This document shows, piece after piece, positions 56,881 to 64,000 of a stretch of DNA of 64,000 nt. Position numbers and translations under genes: made by a program. The stretch spans positions 372,001-436,000 of the forward strand of contig JAJHZJ010000532.1 of the NCBI GenBank assembly GCA_023548195.1, given 5' to 3'. The DNA is from Bettongia penicillata ogilbyi (lineage: Eukaryota; Chordata; Mammalia; Diprotodontia; Potoroidae). The notes beneath the pieces are model-generated. The model had not been told where the DNA came from. It searched no databases and saw only the letters and a list, made by a program, of their open reading frames with translations. Position 1 is the stretch's first letter, and the number at the start of each line of letters is the position of its first letter.

Positions 56881-57399
56881 TGTAGGGATTAGTGGCTCAC
56901 AGATCCTCTCTGGATGCAACTGGCCTAGAGCACTGAGAATCAGTCAGTATATGTCAGAGACTGAAGTTAAACCCAGGCTTTCTTGGTTTCAAAGCCCATC
57001 TATGGGAGAGAAATGTGGGAAATAAGAACTGGACACAGTAAGGCAAGATTACACAGTCTTTCAAAGCTGAGCCAGAGTTTATAGATGATGCCTTATGGAA
57101 CCACTGTAGCAAGAGTTGTCGAGTGCACCAAAATATGTTCTGGAAATTTTCAATTAAATCCCTGGTACATTTGCTCTCGTCATTGGCTTTTTTTTCCCAT
57201 AAACTCTGACCAGCAAAAAAAATTCATTTATTCAAAGTTCTAGTTGTCTAGCTAATCACTTAGACCCAGAACTCAAGTGTAACTTACTAATACTTACAAT
57301 TAATTTTATAAGCTATTTCATGGATTACAAAAATACCACTTAGTGTATTTATAATTTTTGTGCTTTCTTCTAGAACTGTCACCAGCAGTTCAGAGTTTT

Positions 57400-57542
57400 A
57401 GAGAACTCTTAGTGCCTGGGACACTTAGAAGTTAGTTCATTTTATTGGTGGTCACACTAATTTCAGAGTACATTTCAGAGACAGCTATGGAACCAGGTTT
57501 TCCAGTCTCCAAGGCATATGCTCTATCCATGACACCATGCTT
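57400..57542 (-). repeat. MIR-family fragment
   Basis: The words 'ccaggttttccagtctccaa' and 'ggcatatgctctatccatga' are the reversed head of a MIR-type SINE. Confidence 0.5.
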
Positions 57543-57571
57543 CCTGTAGTGTTTATAATAACAGATTTTTG

Positions 57572-57627
57572 TTTGTGAAGAGAAATAGTCACTGTTTATA
57601 ATAATTGGTAATATTTCTCTTCACAAA
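57572..57627. other. Perfect 16-bp inverted repeat
   Basis: The arms tttgtgaagagaaata (57572-57587) and tatttctcttcacaaa (57612-57627) are exact complements with a 24-base spacer. A 12-base direct repeat, tgtttataataa, lies at 57550-57561 and 57593-57604. No known element explains it. Confidence 0.95.
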
Positions 57628-60029
57628 TTGAAATTCACTGATTCCTAAGAGGAATTAAAACACATTTAAATGTCTTCATTAAAGAAATACTTTCATATTA
57701 TTTCACAATTAACACTTTCCATTTCCTTTGTTTAAAATGTAATACAGATTAATTTTTAAGAAGTTCTGTTTAGAAATTATATGTGCCTACTGGGAAGGCT
57801 TCTCAATCCCAACATTAAGCTTCAAAAACTTGAAATTAAGACAAAATGTGGTAGTGAAATCCTCTTTTCCCCCTAACTTTCATCTGCCAAAGGAAAATTA
57901 TTAGAATCATAGAATAACAACTTCGGAACTAAAAGAGGCTTTCCAGATCCCGTAATCGAAACACTTCACCTCACAATGGAGATGTGTCTACGCTGTTTAC
58001 GTAAGCAATCACAAATTCAGAAGATAAACAAAGGAGTATACTTTACCTACATAAATCTAAAAGAATTCACCCAAAAGCAGACAGTGAAACTTTGTTTACT
58101 AAGTTAATAAGGCAGCTATATAAATAATTAGCTAAAATAAAAGCAGGGCTCTAACAATATCAAGATATTTTTAGGATCATTAAAGATCTTAGGTTAATAA
58201 TGATTTCTTTTTCAGGCTACTTATCACATTAAGGCCATTCTGAATTATTGTCTATATTCATAAGCGCCACTAACCATCCAACTTTATACTACTGTATAAA
58301 GGACCTCAGCAAGTTCATGTATAAGCATAAAGTGACACGGGACAGGAATTTATCAAGAAAGCACAAAGGCTTCTCTGGCATTCCTGATGCCAGATGCTTG
58401 ATCAAGACAACCCAAAGAGCTGTCTCTGCATTGGATGAAAGAAAAAAATCACACTGATGGACCATGGATCCACCAAGGAGCCCCAGGCCAAGCGTCATCC
58501 CGATTTTATAAAGAAAAATAGATATCAGAATAGGAAACCTCATTCCGTTACATCACACTATACTAGAGGGTCTAATATGCAACTTCCCCCAAAGCCTAAC
58601 GCACAGCTAGAGAAGCATTTTGACATCATCCAAATGGAGAACACTCTATAAACTAAAAGTAGGCTATCTGTGCTATAGCAGCTCCTTTTGGGTCCACTCT
58701 ACCCAGTCACTTATTACTAGCTGGACAGTAAGACTATCCTGTAAAACAGAAACAGGGTGTTACAAAGGAGTGACTAAATTGCCCTCCGTTTGATCAAGTT
58801 TCCCCCAAAATGGACAGAACCACTAGCCATCCAAGAGGCCCATTTAGCTCTTCAGCCTAGGGTTTCATGGGTCAGCTGATTCCTTTCCAGTCCTGATCAC
58901 CATCCTCCATAACCTTGTCTGTTTCCATGTGTTATGAACTCAGCTTAGCTTAATGTGTCAAATGCTAGAGTATGGCATGCAATTTTAGCACAGTCCATTT
59001 TGGGGAAGACTCTTGCTGGGGCTTAGCCCTCTTTAGTGATCTCCCAATCAATATGACCCTTACTTCATGTTCAAAAATACAAAAGAGAAGAAAAAGGCAG
59101 CTGTCCGTTAGGTTGATACAGGATTGATTTAGTATCTTCAAAAACCAATCTGAGAAAATTTTCCACTCACTGATTTTAGCTGAACCACCGAGAAAACGAG
59201 AAAATCCTTCTGCAAAATTCTCAATAAGATGATATTATCTAAAGACCTGAAGCGTGAAACCTGGATTACAACAGCTGACAAAAACTAGAATCGAATGCCG
59301 ACAAAAACTAAATAAAAACATAAAAAGTGTAACAATACTAATTTTATTGAGAAAATCAAACAAAAGATATTTTCTGCAGTTTGGCAATGCATAAACTACA
59401 TCCTTGATACGGAGGCTAGAATAAGTGCAGATGGTAAATGACAATTCTAAAGTATTTGATTAAACTGAAATTAATAACACTTGAGTTTTTATGCAATTTG
59501 TATTATGTATTCGGACTGTCTACACATTTTCCCATGTCTCACTGCTAAGCATGACTTCATGAGTATTTACTTGTAGAAACCTACAGAAATTAATTTTTTA
59601 ACAGATATTAGAAAGTAGATTGGAAACATTACTGTTTCTCTATCGTAAACTCAGATTTTTTTCAATAGCTAACCCTTTGCACACTGACAACGCCCTAAAA
59701 ATTGTACTTTGTAAAAAATAATTATAATAACATAATCTTCTATAACAACAAATGATCGTCAAGAAAATTTCACACTTAATTACATATATAATTTAATGGA
59801 GTAATTTCCTGGGCAAACAGGGTCTCACAGATAAAAATGTCTGTAATGAATTAAGTTTCTAAGTATTAGTAATACCACTTTATAATAATACTTCTAAAAT
59901 CATTTCCTATCTATTCTATAAATGTGAATTCAGATTTTAAAAATGTATATTTATTCCATACTTGATAGCCAGGCTTTTCTGTGAGGGAGAAGAAAAAGAC
60001 GTTCACTCATGTTTTTGTGGCCAACATTT

Positions 60030-60240
60030 ACATAATACTCTCATTTTTTAAGCTTTGTCTCATTTGCCCCTCAGACTCTAGGAGGTAGATGCAGAAGTTA
60101 CTATTTCCTTTTTACCAATGAAGGAACTAAAGCTGAGACAGATAACAGGCCATGCCCACTGCCACAGAGTCAAGAAGTATTTACTAACTGCCAGTGAGGA
60201 TGAGACTGAAACTGAAGTCCAGTGCGCTGCCTCAGGTGTG
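60030..60240 (-). repeat. MIR-family SINE
   Basis: The reversed order is 'acatttacataatactctca', 'tttgcccctcagactctagg', 'accaatgaaggaactaaagc' and 'ctgaagtccagtgcgctgcc'. Confidence 0.65.
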
Positions 60241-61027
60241 CGCTAAAGATGTATCTCAGGAAAAGAGTTCTGGCATGGTGAAAATCAATGCCCTCAACTT
60301 ATTTATGTAAAACACACTCTATCACTGAAATGCTTCAGCATGTTTGCGGGCCATTAAAAAGTAAGCATAGAGTAAGTACCTAACAGTTAAGCATACGACA
60401 GTCATCCTGCGTTCAGCCTCACCACCATTTCTTCTTCCAATTATGAATTACAAAAATGTCTGCCACCCATCCCACAAGCCTAGGCCTACAAGGACCATGA
60501 AGAATGCATAATCCCATCCACCTTTTTAAACTTCACTATACTATGGAATTAAAATGAATAGAATTCCAGACCACTTACAGATTGTGATAATGATCCAACA
60601 AGATTCCTGTTTTTTTCCACTAAGTAAATTATCACAACAAAAGGACACTATAGGAACACTTCACCCACTCAGCATCTAAGACCCTCAGGGTTCCACATCC
60701 AGATACAGTTTGAAAGTTCAACAACTCTGTGATCTCTGACATCGATACTCCCTCCAGCACTGTAGATCATCTCCCATTCCTGCCTTTATATCTTGTGCAA
60801 TTTCTTACATTTGCATCCTTCCTGAGATGCTTTACTGAGGATCCACTCAACATGTGAGAAACCGTCATCACGTTCTTTAACGCAAACTCGCTCCCCATTT
60901 GGGATCCCTTGCTCCCACCACATGATTAGCCCACATGCTTTTTCAAGGATACATTTTTTGTTTTACTGATAGCCTTCATGAGTGAATGAATGAAATGAAT
61001 GAAAAAGCATTTATTCAGCACCTGTTC

Positions 61028-61266
61028 TGAGGCAGCCAGACAGCACCCTGGATAGTGTGCCAGGACTGGGGTCAGGAGCACTCATCTTCCTGAATTCAGA
61101 CACTTACTAGCTCTGTGACCTTGGGCAAGTCACTTAATCCTGCTTGCCTCAGTTTCCTCATCTATAAAATGAGCTGGAGAAAGAAATGGAAGACTATTGC
61201 AGTACCTCTGCCAAGAAAATTCCAAATGGGGTCACAGAGTCAGACACAACTGAACAGCAACAAAAG
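61028..61266 (+). mobile_element. Marsupial tRNA-like SINE nested in L2
   Basis: Forward words 'cactcatcttcctgaattca', 'gtgaccttgggcaagtcact', 'cctcagtttcctcatctata' and 'ccaagaaaattccaaatggg' end at an A-rich 'cagcaacaaaag'. The left flank 'aaagcatttattcagcacct' and right flank 'gcttagtactgtaattactg' are L2-like, so the SINE split an older L2. Confidence 0.88.
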
Positions 61267-61559
61267 TTGCTTAGTACTGTAATTACTGGAGACAGTGAGA
61301 TCAGCTCTGCAGGACAGAGGGGGATGCCCCACACTGCCTAGGCAAAAAGGCAGGACAAATGAGGGGAGGCCTAGCGATGCAGAGAGTGGACTGGCATGTA
61401 GAAAGGAGAAAAGGTTCGTTTAGAAAGATCACTTTGACTGATAAAACCACATCCATTCATGAAACTGAGACATTTGGTAACATCAAGGATTTTGGGGGCG
61501 AGAACTTTCTTTTCCAGTCCTTCAGTAGCTGCGACTGCTGAGGGAATGCAGGCTACAGT

Positions 61560-62065
61560 TAGTCAGTTAACAGTCAAGAAGCATGTATTAATCCCTTACT
61601 CAATGTACTAGGCTTATGTACTGGTGATATATAGAATCTGCTCTCAAGCTCACATTCTAACAGGGGAGAAAATGTGCCAATAACGAGGCATATACTAGAT
61701 AAATGCAGAGAAGGCAGAAGGTGGTAGTATCAGCAGGGAAAACACCAGTGGAGGGAGAGGGTGGGGAGGCCTCTGGCAGAAGACAGAATTTAAGCTGTAT
61801 TAAAAGAAGCCAGAGAAACTAAGAGGTGGGGTAGAGGAGCGGAGAACTCTAGGAATGGGAGACAGTCAGAGCAAAGGCACAGAGTTGGGAAATAGAGGGT
61901 CGTGGGAGAGGAAAAGCAAGGAGGTCAGTGGTACAGCTGGATTATTGAGTATACAGAAGAGATGAAACTTAAGAAAACTGGAAAGATGTCAGAGGCAGCT
62001 GTCAGCACACTGTGAGTGCTTCCCAGGACAAGGGCCACGTCCTGAACAGGAGCTAGCACTGGAAA
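61560..62065 (-). repeat. L2 LINE fragment
   Basis: The reversed words 'gaagcatgtattaatccctt', 'agctcacattctaacagggg', 'gagcaaaggcacagagttgg' and 'ggaaaagcaaggaggtcagt' follow L2 order. Confidence 0.75.
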
Positions 62066-63264
62066 TATGCTTCGACCAGCTTGTGTCCACCATATATCTC
62101 TCCCCTGCCCTTTGATTAGCTACAACTTTGACTCTTCAGAAACTATAATGCTTGGTGTGGAAAAGGTGGACCTTTGTACAGGACAACAGTGTGACATTAT
62201 TATGCACGTTACACAATTTTCCAACTCACATCACACAATTTCCTAACTCTAATTCAACCCATTTTCTTTCCTTCTTCGCTTCTGGGCCCAGCTCAATGTC
62301 TACCTCCCACATGCAGCTTCTGTCTCAAATATTTGTACTGATGAACCAATTCTGTAACCAGACATCATACAGCATAATGTAATAAGGAAAACTGGTATTT
62401 TTCATCTATTGAGTTTTTCCCATATGGATTATTGGACCAGTCTTTTGCATATAAAGACGGATTTCACTGAAGAAAGCCCTGCAATGTTCTGGAGTTTGAT
62501 TAAATCCACAAAATGACACTCACATCTGAGATACGTCACAATCCACAGGAAAAGAAATTCTTTTTCTACAAGGACCCTGCGCATGTCACCTTCCTTAGAG
62601 TGGAAGATACCTTTAACAACCATACATCTTGCTTTATGTCAGAGTCATCAAGCAATGTTATTTATGCGGCTGCATATATCATGGAATCTTGTATGATAAC
62701 ACATTCATGAAAGAATCCTTGTTAGAGGAGAGATTTAGACATGTGTTTTGCTTTATCATGCCAAATACTTTTTGTAATAACCAAGCACTGAACAGTGGAA
62801 TCCTGGGTTCTTTCAGGCAACTGTGACTATAAAAATGTATTCCACAATAGAGAATTGTTTACAAAAAGATGCCTTATTCCTTTGCAAATTTCCACCTATA
62901 AAACTTGCAAGGATGGTTTGATACAGCATAATAAAATTGCATTTTGGTTTGGAAAGTGGGACTCTTCCCATCTTCCAATGAGTATACAGAGCAGTAAAAT
63001 CTTAACAAAACCTTAAGATTCTATTGCTTTGTTGAGACAATGTTCCACCCAACCCTGTCCCTACAACTTCCATGACCCCATACTGCACAAAAACATTGCA
63101 TCATATGGAACAGGATGCCTGAAGTACCTCAAAAAGCTGTTTCACATTTCTGGCATGCTTTCAGAACAAGAGCTCATGAAGACACAACACTAAAGTTGCC
63201 AGCCTCAAAAGGAAAAAAACCACATCCTGGGAAGGCTGAAAGATTACAGTGACAGTTAGGTTCT

Positions 63265-64000
63265 GTGATGTATAGGAGAGAGAGAAAAAATAAATGCTGG
63301 GCTACAAAAGTGTGCATACCCTTTGACCCAGAAATATCGCTACTAGGACTGTATCCCCAAGAGATTATAAAAACGGGAAAGGGTCCCACATGTACAAAAA
63401 TATTTATAGCAGCACTCTCTGTGGTAGCCAAAAACTGGAAGTCAAGGGGATGCCCATCAATTGGGGAGTGGCTGAATAAATTATGGTATATGAATGTAAT
63501 GGAGTACTATTGCGCCATAAGAAATGATGAACAAGAAGACTTCAGGGAGGCCTGGAAGGACTTATATGACCTGATGCTGAGCGAAAGGAGCAGAACCAGG
63601 AGAACTTTGTGCACAGCAACGACCACAGTGTGTGAGAGTTTTTTCTGGTAGACTTGGAACTTTGTAACACAAGAACTTACTGAGAAAAAAAAATCCCATT
63701 GTCGGTCTTCTAAGGCAAAATGCCTTCCACACTCAGAGAAAGAAATATGGAAGTCATTTGCAGAATGCGGCAGATCATGTTTGCGTGTGGGTGGGTTTCA
63801 GTGTATTATGTTTTGATTTGTTATATGATTTCTTCCATTTATTTTAGTTCGACTACATAGCATGACTATAGTGAAAACGTACTCAATAGGAAAGTATATG
63901 TAGAACCTATACAGAATTGTATGCTGTCACAGGGAGGGAGGGAGGTAGTGGGGGAAGGGTGCGGGGGGATAAAATCTTAACTTTAAGGAAATGATTGTAA
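63265..64000 (+). mobile_element. L1 3' end, 5'-truncated, running off the window
   Basis: The plus strand encodes the end of L1 ORF2 (63301-63651: VCIPFDPEISLLGLYPQEII, later NKLWYMNVMEYYCAIRNDE and ending FFW). It is followed by a 3' UTR with 'cagaatgcggcagatcatgt' and a 'gggagggagggaggtagtgg' purine stretch, close to the usual 3' terminus but cut by position 64000. The reading frame is open over the last 117 or more codons, so this is a younger copy than the others. Confidence 0.93.

Larger units (their letters stand above)
44374..64000 (-). other. WDR41: WDR41 intron 2 (partial, over 19.6 kb)
   Basis: Everything from the exon 3 acceptor to the window end is intronic if the gene continues, as expected, beyond 64000. 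It contains L1, L2, MIR, SINE and MITE copies and simple repeats (separate entries). 51450-53310, 53460-54960, 57630-60020 and 62070-63250 hold AT-rich sequence in which I recognise nothing; 58290-58650 is relatively rich in short open frames of no known identity. Confidence 0.8.

Noticed and set aside
44374..64000. Search for WDR41 exons 1 and 2 and the promoter
   Set aside because: No minus-strand segment encoding the expected upstream residues and no suitable donor after a Tyr-Arg codon were seen, so they are taken to lie outside the window.

Overview
The window is mammalian nuclear DNA, almost certainly from a marsupial. The evidence is the density of marsupial-type SINEs (tRNA-like head ending in a box resembling gtgacctgggcaagtcactt), L1 copies opening with a 'ggagccaagatggcgg' 5' end, and very many old L2 and MIR copies. 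I cannot name the species. There is no bacterial-type operon, CRISPR array or virus-like gene cluster.

One gene is present: WDR41, on the minus strand. Eleven coding exons lie between 44373 and 4917. I number them 3 to 13, assuming two coding exons upstream of the window, which supply about 56 residues in the human protein as I recall it. All ten complete introns are GT-AG and the phases fit at every junction. The joined exons encode 403 residues without a stop, the same count as the matching part of human WDR41 (459 residues from memory), so this looks like the functional orthologue. WDR41 is the beta-propeller subunit of the C9orf72-SMCR8-WDR41 complex, which acts at lysosomes in nutrient sensing and autophagy.

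Layout from left to right: 1-4916 is DNA downstream of the stop codon (3' UTR plus intergenic), with a perfect 93-bp tandem duplication. 4917-18000 carries exons 13 to 9, with an 8-kb last intron full of L2. 18001-25818 (intron 8) holds the most informative mobile DNA: a 2.9-kb L1-derived element with ORF1 but no ORF2 (a 'half-L1', HAL1) between perfect 14-bp target-site duplications, and an L2 copy interrupted by a palindromic hAT-like MITE and by an LTR-like insertion. 25819-44373 carries exons 8 to 3. 44374-64000 lies inside intron 2, with L1 fragments, a second palindromic MITE with a perfect 8-bp duplication, a 256-nt uninterrupted polypurine tract and an unexplained 16-bp perfect stem-loop.

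I found no second protein-coding gene, no RNA gene and no clearly novel biological system. The most notable items are the half-L1, the palindromic MITE pair, the polypurine/G-quadruplex tract, the exact tandem duplication and the pattern of conservation in the WDR41 exon-12 loop. Repeat family assignments come from recognition of consensus-like sequence, not from a database search; boundaries of old repeats are approximate.
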